Shown in pieces: positions 36,120 to 49,980 of a DNA stretch of 64,000 bases. The DNA comes from Phoebastria nigripes. Its lineage: Eukaryota; Chordata; Aves; Procellariiformes; Diomedeidae. The stretch lies in contig JAYKAV010003132.1 of assembly GCA_035582835.1 (NCBI GenBank), positions 2,289,097 to 2,353,096 of the forward strand. Reading direction: 5' to 3'. The translations under genes were made by a program, and so were the position numbers. The stretch's first letter is position 1. Each line of letters begins with the position of its first letter. Under the pieces are notes generated by a model. That model did no database searches and was not told the origin of the DNA. It saw nothing but the letters and a program-made list of their open reading frames with translations.

Positions 36120-36300
36120 ATAGCAATAAATTTTACAAAGATGCTCAGGATCACTTATTATTTTGGAGTTGGAGAAATTGAATGATACGGAAGTTAGTTG
36201 CCTGAAGCCACACAGAGAACGATTATGAAAGATGGGAAGACAAACTGAATCTCCTGTCCTGTGCTCTGTCCACAGGACAACAGCTCTGCCTCCTCAATGT
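36120..36300 (-). repeat. MIR SINE fossil
   Basis: The plus strand has GTTGGAGAAATTGAATGATA, GTTAGTTGCCTGAAGCCACA, CAGAGAACG, then GGAAGACAAACTGAATCTCC followed by TGTCCTGTGCTCTGTCCACA and CAGCTCTGCCTCC. This keeps the antisense MIR order (GGAAACTGAGG, TTAAGTGACTTGCCCAAGGTCACACAG, GGGAATAGAACCCAGG, TCCTGACTCC, TGCTCTAACCAC, CTGCCTCC). It is the longest and clearest MIR in the window and reaches the tRNA-like head. Confidence 0.8.
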
Positions 36301-36337
36301 TGAGTGCAGTTCTGTTATTATCTGCATTTTCTTGATT

Positions 36338-36430
36338 AAAAAAACAAAAACAAAACAACAAAAAAACCCAAACAAACAAACAAAAAACAAACCAAAAAAA
36401 CAAACCAACCAACCAACCAAACAAAACACC
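36338..36430. repeat. A-rich (CAAA)n/(CCAA)n tract
   Basis: About 90 bp of AAAC, AACC and CAAC units without T or G. It abuts the 5' (head) side of the minus-strand MIR, so it is not that element's tail and probably arose separately. Confidence 0.92.
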
Positions 36431-39400
36431 AACAAGAGGATGAGCAGAAGGCCAAACATCTTTAGAAAGGATTTTTAACTGCCTCAGTGAAGAGTAGTAC
36501 CAAATGCCTCAGGTTCTGTAGACAGGTGTACTTCCATACCAGGTGATGTCTGTTGAGGGTATGGCTCTTCCTATTCTCAGCTCCAAAGTCTGGAGCCTCC
36601 AGATTTCAGATTCTTATTTCAGCTGGAGGTAAACCTAGAGGTAAATTGAGTAGTGAATCCTTTGCTGTGGAGCGAAACCAGTCTTCATCAGCTGAAAATT
36701 TGATCCATTCACTGCCATAGGTTTGTTTTCAGATTTAGTCCAACAAAATCAGTATTTGTGTCTTTGCTCCATAGTTGTCTCCTGTGGTTTACTGAGTTTT
36801 TTCCTGAGCTATACGTCTGTCTGCTTGTCTGTTTTACGTTTCTGTCTGACATTATAACAAAGAACAGTAATAACAAAATATCTTGGAATGCTAATGATCA
36901 TCCTTGTAAACAAATACTACAAATTAATTGCAAAAAGAAAAAAAGCAAGTGTCTGGAAGTTTTTAACAGTGAAAAGATCTGAATCTGAAAAAGGAAAGAA
37001 AAAGGTTTTAACCCTTAACAGAGTGCTGATGATCTTTCAGAAACCACAGATTTAATTCCCAGCATTTCTGATTCCATTAAGAACTGCAGCCTTTTCCACT
37101 GGCAGCACAATTCTTGAGCTTGACAAAAACAGATGGGGAGGATGGTGGAAGTGGTAAACTCCAGAAGTAGCACTCTGTCTTCTAAATCAGGAGGTCGCAC
37201 CTTCAAGTCTTGACTGAAGAACTCAATCTTCCCCAGATCCCACAAACCCTGTTATACAGGTACTTGCTTATATGAGTCCGAGTGACAGATTAAAAAGCTC
37301 CCTCCTGGTGACTTGTTCCCAGGAAAAGATACAGTGCTCTGGGAAAAAAAGAAAATACAAAAAACCCTCATCAGAATAATGGAGGGGATCTACAGCATTC
37401 CTCAAGTGCCATGTAATAACTTGTGCCTGCGAAAGGCTTGCAGCTGGCAGTGAGGGGTCACAGGGAGAATAAAAACTGTTTCACTCTTCTGGCATTAGTA
37501 ACATAGCTACCTATTTCCTTCAGGAATCAGTATTAACTCTTTCCACATGAGGCAGTCAGTACCTGCATGGCTGGCATTCTGCAGCCATAACATCATGATG
37601 CTTGGAGGGAGGAAATCATGATGCTGAGTCTTTGGGATTTGGAGCATATAAATGGGATGCGTTGTCTAAGGCACTTCATACAGATTTTGGTTGTCCCTGG
37701 GAGCAACATCCCTGGGGCCTAGGGAGATGGCAGCATTCAAGAGAGAAAACAGAATTCCCTAGTTCTCAAGTCCCCTGATCCCTAAAATGAGTAAAAGCAA
37801 TTAATGGACTTGCTTAATCTACTCTGGATGGTTTTTGTTTCTATAGATAACAACAATTCTCTATAACAAAAAATGATTGTGCAGGTCAACTTTTTTTCAG
37901 TTTCTGGGTAATTACAGTCTCTCCTGCTCCAGAATCACTTCTCCTCTGACTCTCTAGGACTAGGATTCTTCTAATTTTTTCAGGAGAGGAGTGTGACTGT
38001 TTTATTTTGCATGGATTTGCCTGTGTGGAATTGCAGTATGCAATCAGCATGTTGCTGATGTTTCTTCAGTTTGCAAAACACTTACTTAAGATTTTGAATG
38101 GATTGGGTTAGGTCTTATATGAAAACAAGAGTAGAAAGAACATCTGTCTGGAGGACTGTTCAATCAAAAAAGCAAAGTGAAGTCAACAAAGACAATCAGT
38201 TGGATACCCATCAAGTACATTTGTATCATAGATATTGGTTTCCTTACATGAATCAGTATTAGTCAATTTTCCCCAGTTGCACTTTCTTTATAGTCATCAG
38301 GATGAGTGAATTAAGCTAGAGAAACTCCAGGCCTAAGATGAAAAGCAGGAGATTGTTTCTGTTTTAAAGCAACTTCTTTCAGTATTTGTTCTGCCAGATC
38401 CTAGCATTGCAAGGAAGCTGCCAGAGTGTCTTTGTGGTATCAGAACAACAAAGCTGATGCTAGTTTATGAGTTGGCTCTGTTATCCGTAGGTTTTGGCTG
38501 CTCTTTAATGAGAATGATACAAAGTCGCTGAAGATATCGTTTCCATCATACATCATCATCACATCCATAACTTCTTCCAGCAGAGGATCAGTCCTACTTT
38601 AAAAGATTTACCAAACTGACTCCAAATTAGGCAGCTCTGGCTGAAAGGCTATATACCAAGACTTGGCAAGCTTCACGAAGACCCAGCAGGCTCTGCAGAA
38701 GACATTTAGGATTTTACCCTCCTTTTTGGTGCAGAAATTAAACTGAGAAACTCGGTTTTGACTATCAAATGTGCATGTGGCCTGCTTGTATCTGTACACG
38801 TATGCTTGGAAAGTTTTCAGAATCAAAAATGGGTGTTCTGAAAGTTGTTTTTTGTCAAAACAATGTATTGAAAGAAAAGGAGAAATCCTTTCACCTTGTT
38901 TTGGAAAGGTTTGATTAATAATTTTCTATTTGCATATTATAGCCTATATATAGGGAGGCTTTACTATGGATAGGAATATATACTTTAATTTTTAAAGCAT
39001 ACACATCTCCTGTTGTATCATCATAATAATAGGACCGATGAATGACACCTCCATTAAGTTTTCCAATGTAATTTATGAAGATAGGACCTGTAGTCTGTAG
39101 CTGGTGTTTTGATGGATGAAATTTGTATTGGTGGCTCAGATAATGAATCCACCATGTTGTGTTTTATGCTGTTACATTAGTATGAAAAATCCAAGGGAAA
39201 GAATACATCTTGGTGAAGAAGAGGAGAAGGGAGGGAAATCCAGTTGGAAAACTGAGTTGCAAATTACCTTAAGACTGTGGGGCTACACGTATGTAGAGCT
39301 TAGGCTTTGTACTTGGTACTTCAACATATGCTCAAGGGAGATGCTTTTAACAGAAGTAGGGTCCTTTCAGGATCCTTGCACAATTTCCTAGTATGGCAGT

Positions 39401-42400
39401 TTCATAGGCTGATGCGAGTATAGCCCCACTAGATTACAGATTGAACAAAGGTGCTGCAAGGAGAAAGGAAAGTCATACCTTCCCCCTACCACCAGGCTTT
39501 CTGTGCTGGAGGGAGAATTCATCCTTCAAAGGGCAAACAGCATATCTGCAGGCAAGAAGATCTGCAGAAGAAACAGCTTTCAAGCTCACTGGAGGTCCTT
39601 GAGAGATGTCTCGGTGCCTCCCTTGGCCTCATCCTCTTTTTAGCATACGGCCTGCCTTTCTGTTCTATTGCTTTATATTGCTCTCCACCAAGAGAAGACT
39701 TGTGTCTATGTCTGAGGCCTTGTACAAGGTCCTGGTTCCTGAGGCTATGAAAACCTGAATATGCATAACCCACTAACAGATCACAGTATAGCCTAGGGCT
39801 GGACATGGAGAGGGGGAAGACAATTCTCAGCTTTGGCTTAACATGTAACCTTGAGCTATCTATTTACAGCCAGATCCAAACCAACGTATTTGTAGCCAAT
39901 ATACAACTAATGTAATTTAGGCATTTAGAAACATTCCTGTTCATGGAGCAAGGCATGTGCTGAACTGTCCAGACACAATATTGCTCCAGTCAGCAGGCCA
40001 CATAGCTGTGTTATTAAAATGCTGATCCTAAGCCAGTAAACCTTACTAAGAAGCAAGATGAACTACGTGCAGCACTTAACAATCATGATGGAAGGGCTTT
40101 CATGAGGAATATGAGCTCTTAGTTCTGCAGTGCAAGTGTAATCACCTTTGGAGTCTAGGTGGCCATATGAAACAAGTCTTTTTTTTGCCAGCGAATTTGT
40201 TAAGCCTCCTAAAGTTTTGCTAGTGTAGAGCTGGTGCTGCCATAGAGTAATGCTGCTGTCCCAGCTGAGGTAGCTAGTGAAACACCAGAAGCTATCCAGG
40301 ACTTACCAAATTGGTATCCTATACTTAAATACTGAAAGACTTGGAGATGGATGGTACCATTTGTACACATTGACAATTACTGTACATATCCTTTATAGCA
40401 CACTCTAAGAGCATGTAGTCTGCAATCCTCTCACATGTTGCCACAGATTCCATGTTATTCCTATCAGTTTGTCCTTCATCTGTCATCTCACCCTTTTTAA
40501 CTAGCAGGGATCCAGGTTTGAACTGGGGATACAGGAATCAGAATATCATTCTTCTTTCCCTCCACCCCTTCTCCCCACGGATGGTTGTTTTGTGTTTTAG
40601 CCCTTGCCAGCTATATAGCACAGACTGTCAGTATTCACTTACAGTCTGAGCCCAACATTCCCTACTCAAGCAAAACTACCATGGGGATCATAGGGAGTAT
40701 TTTCTACGTCAAAGCTTGCTATATTTTGCTTTAACAGCTTAATTTGCTTTCCTGAAATCACTCCTTGCATTATTAATCTGATGAGTTTTAAGACAGGCGT
40801 TATCTTCTGCCTTTTGTGGTGTTTTTATTGCATTTATTTCTTACTTGCATTACAGCAATGATGCCACAATGAAGAATAAGGCCTCACTGCACTGTGAGCT
40901 GTATGCACAAACAGTGCCCCTGGAACAAGTTGCATTGCTCTAGGTTTGTAATACAACTAGATTTCTTGGTTTTATGTCCTGCTAATAGGAATTTTCCCTC
41001 AGGTCAGTTAGCACACACTGTAGAGTTATTTCTCCTCTCCTCTCTAATGTGGGATGAAGTCCACTTCTTAACATCAGCTAACAAAAACTGTTCTATTGCA
41101 GGATCATAGGATATCAGCAGGGCTTTTGAGCTCAACTTCCCTCTTCCTATGGCACAGAAGAAGTTCAAAGGCTTTGCATCTTTTGTGTCAAAGATATATT
41201 TTCTTCTAAAGCACTGGCGGTGCTAACATGTCTTGTGCTGAATGTGAGAGAGAAGAAAAAGGAAATCATTTATGCTTCTGTGAATCCTTCTAAATGGAAT
41301 GAATGGGATTTATTAATCAAGCTATATCGTCCTGAAAATCCAGTGCTGAGTCTAAGCTGGTAGGCTAGTCTTCCTCCTCAGCCAATAGCAAGGGGTAGGT
41401 CCACTTCCTAATGGCAAATCACTGTAAAATGTCTCAATTTCTTTTGAAAGCGGCAGTGTCTCCATGAAGGGAGCCTAGGTTACTAGTTTAAACATCAGAT
41501 TTTTTGATGTTTGTGCTTTAGTGAGGTGAATTCCATCCTAAAATATTGATAAATCCTTGGAAAGGATATGAAAAGAGCATAAGGATGGAATCAGCAGAAG
41601 CCCTAAAATCTTTTGAAGTGTTTTAAATTTTGTGTGGTTTTGAAAATTTCTGTTAATGATGAATCATGCTTATTTCATTATTATTATAGACATATGGATG
41701 CCAGATAAAGAACAGCAGTGTTGTATACCCCCAAAAAATTCTAAGTAAAACAGTGAAAATCAAGTCTTGAAGTGTCATTAAGTGCTCCTATTAAAATGCT
41801 GGAGGCTCCATGACATTATTTAGTCATAACTCTCATTAAATTAATCTGCAGATACCTTGCTTCAAAAATTGTAGAACTATATCCTCAGTTTGTGCGAACC
41901 AGAGAAACTATGAGGATATCTTATCTCTGCTAATTGATGCTACCTGAATGTCTAGCACAAAGATCTATAGTCCAGGTTTAAGCCGATCTCTGGAATAAGG
42001 GAGGTGGTAGAATTTATAGAAAAGTTTGTTTCTCAAATAACGCTTTTGATTGGAGCCATGAACAAAGAAGCACCAAGAAAGCTCAGAGATCAAATTCAAC
42101 TTTTTCAGACTTTGGTTTCACAGTGCAGTTCAGTCCTAAAGCTGTTTCCTTTATGTTTAACCAGTTAGATGTGGAAAATTGCAGAAAGAACATAAAACAT
42201 GGAGGCAGGAAAAATGTAATGTGCTATTATAAGAAAAAGTCTTGTGTCACGTAACATAGCTAAGCATTCTGATCACAAACTATGGCAAGTAGTCCCTGAC
42301 ACCATAGCAAGTGAGTTGTTGATGGTCTACAGGGCCTCATTCATCATTAAAGTATGCAAACTCATCAAGTGTTTGTAACTGCCTCAGAGCCAAAAGAATT

Positions 42401-43078
42401 GGCTCAATTTTGGAAAACTATCTGAGATGATGCTATTTGGTTATGTTTTCTTTTAGAAAGCGTACAGCAGAACATTTATTTTTTTAATAAAACCTGTGTC
42501 TATTCTGTTTGTATATCTAAGCTACATCTGTAGAATTTTTCATCCTTCAGTTACTAGTGAGGAGCAAAGAGGGTTAGGAGAAAACCTTCACAGGGCATTC
42601 TCAGTAGGATCTCAGTGCTATTCCCTTTCATGATGTATTGCTTCTTTTTCTTTTTTCACAGGAAGAAAATGTTAGGCTTTTTAGAATGTGCCCGTTACCA
42701 AGTCTCTAAAGCTTAATCTCCGCTGTGGGCTAATGCATTTGTGTCAGAGTAGGGTAGGAAGAGATCGCACCACCTTGTTGACACTACTATGCTGAAAGAT
42801 GCTTGTAGCAGATGCAATGATGCCAACAAAGTGTTTTTGTTGCCTTAGCTTATATCATTGAGGGAGATGGTGCAGGAAACAATGCTTCCCTTTTCCTTTT
42901 GGCATCTCACCAGGAGAGTCTGCAGATATCACGTACTAGTGCTGCTGTAACACCAGAAACTTGGCAAGTTCAGTGCTTTGTATGACAACCTATTCTGTGG
43001 CTGTAATTCTCCCAATATACCCAGATCAGCACTTCCATTTAGATTTAAATCTCTTTAATTGGGGTATCCTCCTCTGTG
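36431..43078. other. noncoding, no gene recognised
   Basis: Single-copy-looking DNA. A direct repeat ATCATGATGCT lies at 37592-37602 and 37615-37625. A possible CR1-like scrap at 41101-41145 is listed among rejected items. Overlapping open frames near 39.5-39.8 kb on both strands show no domain. Confidence 0.58.
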
Positions 43079-43104
43079 TTGTTTTGTTTTGTTTTGTTTT
43101 TTTT
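43079..43104. repeat. (GTTTT)n low-complexity repeat
   Basis: Four GTTTT units running into a T tract. Confidence 0.9.
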
Positions 43105-45879
43105 AAGTCTTGGCACTTCAGTATCTTGGTCTTTTTTAAAGGCCCTTGTTGCACAATTATTAAAAATAACAATAGCTATTCACAGTAGTAACAATAGTTA
43201 CATATTAATTGCAGTAACAAGGAAACTTTGTGACTGCAAATTTTCAATCAAGATTTCGTGTGTCCATGTGTGTGTGAGTGGGCATAAAACTGATTTGGGG
43301 GGTTTGATGGGAGTAGATTTGGTCTTTTGTAAAAATGATGGAAAATTTTCAAGTTAGTCTTTATTTGCTTCTATTCCCAGAGAATTGACTCTAGAGCTCA
43401 TGTCTTGCATCACCCAATCTAACAAGCCCTCCTGTATCAAGAGACACTGGGGAGATTTTGTAGAACCCATGTAGATCTTGAAGAAACACTGTTATCTCTT
43501 TATATATTTGTGTCACTAAGATTATCTCGACTCGCTGTCATTCTGTAACTCTAACCAAATTATATGTCCCACATATAAAGGTCCCAGCCCTCTCTGACTT
43601 GGCTTATGCAGTTTTGCTATCATTGTCCATGGGAAGGGTGCCTGAGTAAGGTCTAAAGGCCATAGCATTTGACCACAGCCATGAAGTCAGATAAGCTGTA
43701 TTTATTCTGTATCATTTCTTTGCGGGTCCCCATCCTCATTCCCATCAACACTTCCAACCCTAAAGGATGACGGCTGCTGTGGGGACTTCACTGGAGCAGG
43801 TGGAAGGAGGAAATGTGATGTTTTCCATGGTCCTATTCATTCCTTTTGCAGTCTCCTCCTGAGATTTCACATGAAGCAGTAGAGCGAAGGTGCTGCTTCC
43901 TTTGCAAGTAAATCTGCCCACTAATGCTTGATGGCAGCCCTGGGAAAGTGTGAGAGGTCTGAATTTGAACAGAAAAGAAAGAGAGCAAACTTCTTTGTAT
44001 CCTCTCAGTTGTTGAGTTTAATGGAGTTATTATGAGGGAACAGAGATGCTGTGGCATTAAATATAATTTCAAAGCCTTTTCATCTTGCCTTACTTACTTT
44101 TGTGTGTAAGAACTACACACTAGGTCTTTCCTTTATGGTTTTCTCACTTTGTTTTGTGTATTTGTGTATGAAAGAGAGGAGGAATTTCTTTTTTCTTTTT
44201 AATCAAACATTCAGACTAATAGCAGGCTACTACCACTACTCAACCCCATCATCATGCAAATTTAGAGATAAATAAATTAGGCTTCTGATTATGGCACTAC
44301 TATGGGCAGAATCTCCCTACACATGCACTCCTGCCCCTGCATTCGTTAATAAATGTGCTGTTCTACTTTATAGCATTATATGGTGATGATACATAGCATA
44401 CAGTTGCCTTTTTTCCCTATTTTGATGCCTTTTCATTTGGAAGCTGATGTTTTGTTTGCTGGCCTGGAAGCACAGTGCTCTGTGGCATTATATCTCAGTG
44501 TGTTGACAGCGCTGTCACTTTGAGTTTCCATCACAGCTTTAAACTAATAAGGCGGGAGTAAAGATTTTGAGCTGTGACTAAACTTGGGCAAATGCCCCAA
44601 AGAATTTACTAAAAATTCTCACATACATTTTCATATAATTTCACATCGACTGCTGCTGCTCCCTTCACAACAAAGTACTGCAAATAAGCCTTACTAGCAG
44701 TTTTGTCATTTTGAACACAAACTCGTTGCCTCAAACATCCAGGTCTTCTTCCACCTACTCCATTTTGCTGATGGAGCTGTTATATTACCTGTATTTTATT
44801 TGCTAGAAATACCAGCCTTGACACACCTAAGTCTTCTTCCCAAAAGTGCTTTTTTGCTTTCCCTTATGCTTTGCTGAGGGAGGGGAAATATTTCCCAATC
44901 AACATCTGAATTATCTTCCTCCAGCGATGCTTCTGAAACTGCAGCAACGTCCTGCCAAATTTGATACTGACACACAGGCATTTGCCCAGTGTGCACAAAG
45001 GGGGCTCAGTTTGTTTGGCTTCTATAAACTGAAGATAAAATATTTTATCTTAAAGCTGGCAAATTTTTGAATAAAGAAGAAAAAAAAACAAAAACAAAAC
45101 CACCCAAAACCTTTGCATCCAGCTCCCAAATTTTACATCAGAAATGTAATGGTTGCACTACTGTGACCCAGAGTGGATAATCAAGGCAGGGAGAAATTTG
45201 CATCATTTCTCATGAGGGCTTTTAGGTCTTGCCACACTGGAGTGAATAACAAGTTTTCCACTGCTGTCTTCCATTCCATATCATTTGACTTCCATGGCGG
45301 GGGGAGGGGAAATTATCTGTGATTCTTACAAAGGAGAATAAAAAACAGCTGAAGAGACATCTATCAGAGGTAAGCTGTTAACTATTAATTGTCTATGAAA
45401 TCTTAAGACATGAATCTTCAAATACAGAGTAATCACAATATTTTTTTTTAAAAACCCACAAAATTTAAAAGTGTTTTTTAAACTGCAAGTATTTTTGTCA
45501 ATACTATGAGAAAGAACTTTTTTGCAATGATGTAATGTACAATCAAACACTTAACAGACTGATATTTCCACACATAATGCTGCTAAAAAGCAGCGTGCTA
45601 CAATACTTTCGTATCTCACTTCTATACGTGAAATAGATTATCCTCTTCTACCACAGATTGAAGATGGACAAAAACCTTGAAGTCACAATGAGGTGAAAGC
45701 ATAAATAAAATAATTAGTATTAATAAACTGGTACATAGGAACTTTTTTCTCCATTGCAACTTGCTTGTGTGTCCTCATTCAGAAAAAAATGGATGATCTT
45801 GTACCTAATGTAGACTGTCTCTGTGGGACACTGCTGTATGATGCTGTTCCTTTACTTCCCACCATGTGTATAAATATGA
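43105..45879. other. noncoding, no gene recognised
   Basis: No exon or retroelement identified. Runs of G near 45298-45307 and of A near 45079-45100. Confidence 0.58.
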
Positions 45880-45914
45880 AAACAAACAAACAAAACTTTT
45901 TTTTTTTTTTTTTT
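45880..45914. repeat. (CAAA)n followed by poly-T
   Basis: AAACAAACAAACAAAA adjoins eighteen T residues; the A and T runs form a short inverted repeat. Confidence 0.9.
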
Positions 45915-46599
45915 GCATAATTTATATTCTTATATCTTCAGTCTTCCAAGCCAGGTAGGCTGAGATTTTATATTAGTCAGACTTCTTTTTGCCTAAGATG
46001 GAAGAAATGAAATTCTTCTAGTGAAATGGGGAAATAAGGTCAAACATTCCCGAGCTCCCTTTTTCTGAGGCCCCAATTCTCTACCATAACTACATTAAAT
46101 TCTACAGAGAAATGTCAGCGGAGAATTTCATCCTTAAATTCCAAAGCTTTTAATTACTTACTTGTGTTGTTATTTTCATCTGCAGTACTGTATGCTTATC
46201 AAAGTATATTTCTTTGCCACAGCTGGAACAATCAAAATTCCTTTTGTTACTTATAATAAATAAATGCTCAATTGTAAGAATGTCCTCAGGGAAAGTTCAT
46301 TAAAAAAAAGAAATGAAAATGCAGAGAAATAAATGGTTACTGTGATTGCACTTGTTTTGATATAATATGCAAAATTTAATTTGGCTCTGTTATGTTTGAG
46401 ACACACACGCACACATTCCCAACACACATACACATGTAGTGTAAAAGACAAAACTTGAAGAGATGTTTTATTAGCAACAGTATTTCAATTTTTTATTATT
46501 ATTTTATTACAGATCTTTATGTTATGACCCTGTTTGATGCATGTGCATTGCTGTTTAGAGAAAAAGAAATCTATTATTATTTACATTACTGGTGGCTAG

Positions 46600-46815
46600 A
46601 TGCTCCAGCTGTTTTCTAGTTGCTTTTGTACTAGGGATTGTGCAAATATAATAACAGACTGGCATTGCCAAGAAGCTTAGCCTGAACAGACAAAACATGG
46701 GTAGAAAAGCAGAAAGGCAAAATGACCAAGTCAAGGTTACATAGGTAGGAAGCAGAGCTCAGAATCTTCACATGCATCCTGTAATTCTCAGTCTGCTTCC
46801 ATACCCAGAGAGTTG
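46600..46815 (-). repeat. MIR/CORE-SINE fossil
   Basis: The plus strand shows AGAAGCTTAGCCTGAACAGA, CAAAACATGG, then AGGCAAAATGACCAAGTCAA, GGTTACATAGGTAGGAAGCA and GAGCTCAGAATCTT, ending in CAGTCTGCTTCCATACC. This fits antisense amniote MIR-type SINEs: AGAGCTTACAGTCTAAATAGACA, TGACTTGCCCAAGGTCACACAGCAAG, AGCTGGGAATAG and CCAGTCTGCTTCC. Confidence 0.65.
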
Positions 46816-49800
46816 CAAAGCTTTCTGAGATGTCACGACATGGATTGAGGAATGAGCACGAACTGAAATATAGATATCAGATTGGAATGTCTCTCTCAGA
46901 AATGGTTACACTTCCCTGTTTTAAGAAATCATTCTTGCTTTGGATGCAGTTCTGTAATCATTAGTACCTGGTTTACAAGAGAATTAAGGAAGAAGGAAAA
47001 AAAAAAAAAAAAGGAAAGTAGGTCTTGATGTTCTCTTATACATGTTTCCTGGTGGGAAAACAAAGTTAGTGAGAGCTCTGCATTCAGTCATGACTCTTTC
47101 ACAGTGTCCGTCAAAGCCTAGATGCAACTTCCATTTCCAGAGATCCCTAAATCTTGTAATTGTTGAATGGCACTGAGTGTCTCCAGAGTTTTGCTATTCT
47201 TCATCCCACATATTCTTTTCTTTTAAGCATCCACTTTCTCAAACACGTACTGTCAGTTCTTACTTTCTGTAACTTGGATGCTATTTCCAGTTCCTGGGGT
47301 GTTTGTGTATTTGTTCTCCTCAGAAAAGTTTGTGCAGAGATCTAAATCCAACTCTCTGAAATGGGAAAATCTCATCCAAACTAAGAGGGAAGCAAACTGC
47401 ATATTTTTATTTTCTGGATGACCACAGTAAAACTGGGCTTTTATGCACACGATGCCATCTTTCTACCAGTGATAATTTAAAAGCATTGAGCACTGATTTT
47501 ATTTTTTGAACGAAAGCACTCTGAGGCCTATATTAGGATGAAAGTACCAAAATCAAGATAGGGAAGGGTAAGACTGAATATTCTGTCTTCAGCATTTCTT
47601 AAGTAGCTGCAAACGTGCTACCTGTTCATCTCACTGTCTTTAGGTACCTCCTTGCTCTTTCTTTTAAACTCCATGCTGAAACAACTGGCACCTCTTCTAC
47701 ACAGTACAGAAATTTTAAAAAAGGCTTTTAAAATAGAGGTAGATAACTTTAAGGAGGCTGAGTCATCTAATGATCTCATTTAGAGGCTTGTTTCTGTGCA
47801 CAGGTTAAGCAGTTGCTGCGTAGTTCATATTTGCAAATTTTATGTAGAGGGTGAAGTTGAAGCTTCTGACCACCTCCACTGTGTCATCATCCTGTGTGGC
47901 TGGAGTCTACATGCAATGGCTTTGCTCCTTTTGCTCACAAGATGACTGTGACCAGATTTCATCTCTGCCTTTGAGCTATGTTACCTTTAGAGAAGGTTTT
48001 TAATTTAAATTGTCCAAGCTGCATGCTGTAGTTCCAGGGAGCTTTCAAAACAGAGGAACTTTGTTTGCTGCATCACCAGAGTGAAGTTACAGGGCAAAAA
48101 GCTATCAGGAGGAGCATCTGATATTCTCATGAGCCGTGCCTCTTCATTATTGATGCCAGAGAAAGTCCTGGGACCCTGTACCTGATTATGCACCTTTCCT
48201 GACTCAACATCACAGTTCTGGTGACGTGTGACACATACAACTCTCCTATGTTCTCCCAAGTTTATCACTTTACTTACTTAAGTGTGCTAGCTGTGAAACT
48301 CATCCTGACAGGATGTCTGTCTCAGCAGTCTGCTGACACTGTGATGTCCAAACTTTCAGACACAAACTTCTGAAGTTTGATTTGATATCATGCAAACACT
48401 CAAAATGCCAAAGATACTGAGGTCTCAAATTCCCATAGATGACAGAACAATTAACAGTTTAAACATGATTTGGGGTACTACCTTTAGAAGAGATCTCTAA
48501 GAATTAAAGTTCTATTTATTAGGAAAAAGAAAGAACAAATCATATCCAAGCCTTTCCATTTTATTATTGTTCCATCACATGTAATATTCAAGACTTTAAG
48601 CCTACAGTAAAAGTATTGGCAATCAAATAAAAAATTAATAATCATAAAATAAAAAGGGTAATGATAACATTTATTCTAATAAGCACATGGTTTAAGCCAG
48701 TAAAATAAAAGAGAATAATTGCCATTCCTCAAGTCCATTACAAGGGGAAGTAAGAGGGGAGAAGGGAGTGACTGCAAAGAAAAAAAAAAGCCAATTGTAT
48801 TACTAGAAAAACATAATGTCAGTGCTTTAAAAAACANATTTTCTAAAGTTTTAGCAGGCCTAGCCATCAATACATTTCAAGAAAAATATACCCTTTATAT
48901 ATGTATTTTTCTGCAGCTTGTCTGCATTTCTGATACATTGTTTAAATGGGTTTCGCCTGCCTTAATAAGGCACATCATTTGAACAGAAACCTCACTGTGT
49001 GATAACAGGCAACACATAGCGAAAAAATGCCTCAAGGTTTTTTCCTTGCTATATTTGGCTCTCTGGGCTAAGTCGATTTGAGTTGGGCTGATTATAATAA
49101 GCCAGAAAGTCACTACGAACTAATTATTTTCTGTTCATTTATGTGATTAATGGTGAAAACTTGGATAACTTTTACATATCTTGAGTCCCATATAATTAAT
49201 CATCTTGAACTTTACAAAAAAATAAAAAATAAAACCCTCAAGGTGCCCCTGGATTTTCTTCCAAAGCATTGGAGTTTCACTGGCATTAGCTCATGCAACT
49301 GACAAAACCGGGGGATGTTTTGCGAAGAATTGACNTGTTTGTGTAATTCCTCAGAGGGCATTACTGAATTTCTTCAGCCACCAAAAGACTAGGAAATTAA
49401 AAAATGTGGTAGCAAATAAGTTATTGGGTGAACTACTGACAGTGCTGAGGGAAAAAAAAAAAAAATGAAAAAGGACCTGTCTTCCAGAGAGAGTATAGGC
49501 TTGGAGGAACTAGTATGGGGAAGACAGTTGTTTTGGATCAGTTTGTTGACAGCCAAATCAACCTCATAATAAGCCCAAATCCTGAGGCAAATGCCAGCAT
49601 CTGAGAAAGCTAAAGCACCCGCTTCAGATTGTCAGGGTAAAGAGCTCTACCTTTCTTCTATTTCATTCTTATTTTACCCTGCACGTGTTGTATGNATAGC
49701 CTTGAAACTAAAATTTATGCTTAAAACATAAAAAAAGGTAAAAGTTCCACACTACATATTTCTTCAGGTGACTACCTTTGTTTCTCCTGTGTAGTGAAGA

Positions 49801-49884
49801 CTGACCTGACAACAGAAGGTGAATATTGCACTTTAGGAAAGAGAAGAATCTCTTGAACAATGACATACAAATGTCAAATTGCAA
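46816..49884. other. noncoding, no gene recognised
   Basis: Poly-A at 46997-47012. The stretch 48870-49210 is AT-rich, repeat-free and dense in TTAATAAGG, TAATTA and GATTAAT motifs (see findings). Ambiguous bases at 48837, 49335 and 49695. No exon identified. Confidence 0.58.
46997..47012. repeat. poly-A tract
   Basis: Sixteen A residues after GAAGG; no retroelement body recognised. Confidence 0.88.
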
Positions 49885-49980
49885 CCCTTGTCTAGTGGCA
49901 CAGATGTGTGTGAGAGGCTGGCTTAGTAGTGGGACACAGGAGTCCTACATCTGGTCTTGTGTTCTGCATCACAACAGATG
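49885..49980 (+). repeat. possible MIR/tRNA-head SINE fragment
   Basis: CCCTTGTCTAGTGGCACAGA followed by GTAGTGGGACACAGGAGTCC and CTTGTGTTCTGCATCAC resembles the plus-strand head of amniote MIR-type SINEs (GTCTAGTGGATAGAGCAC, CTGGGACTCAGGAGACCTGGGTTC, CTGCCAC). The B-box is degraded and the core is not visible. Confidence 0.42.

Noticed and set aside
37150..37210. tRNA-derived SINE head (GGAGGTCGCACCTTCAAGTC)
   Set aside because: Only a short B-box-like resemblance; no body or tail of a SINE follows.
40500..40560. MIR head (ATCCAGGTTTGAACTGGGGA)
   Set aside because: Short match, with neither head start nor core present.
41101..41145. CR1 3' end (GGATCATAGGAT, then CTCAACTTCC)
   Set aside because: Only two short resemblances to the CR1 end; too weak to call.
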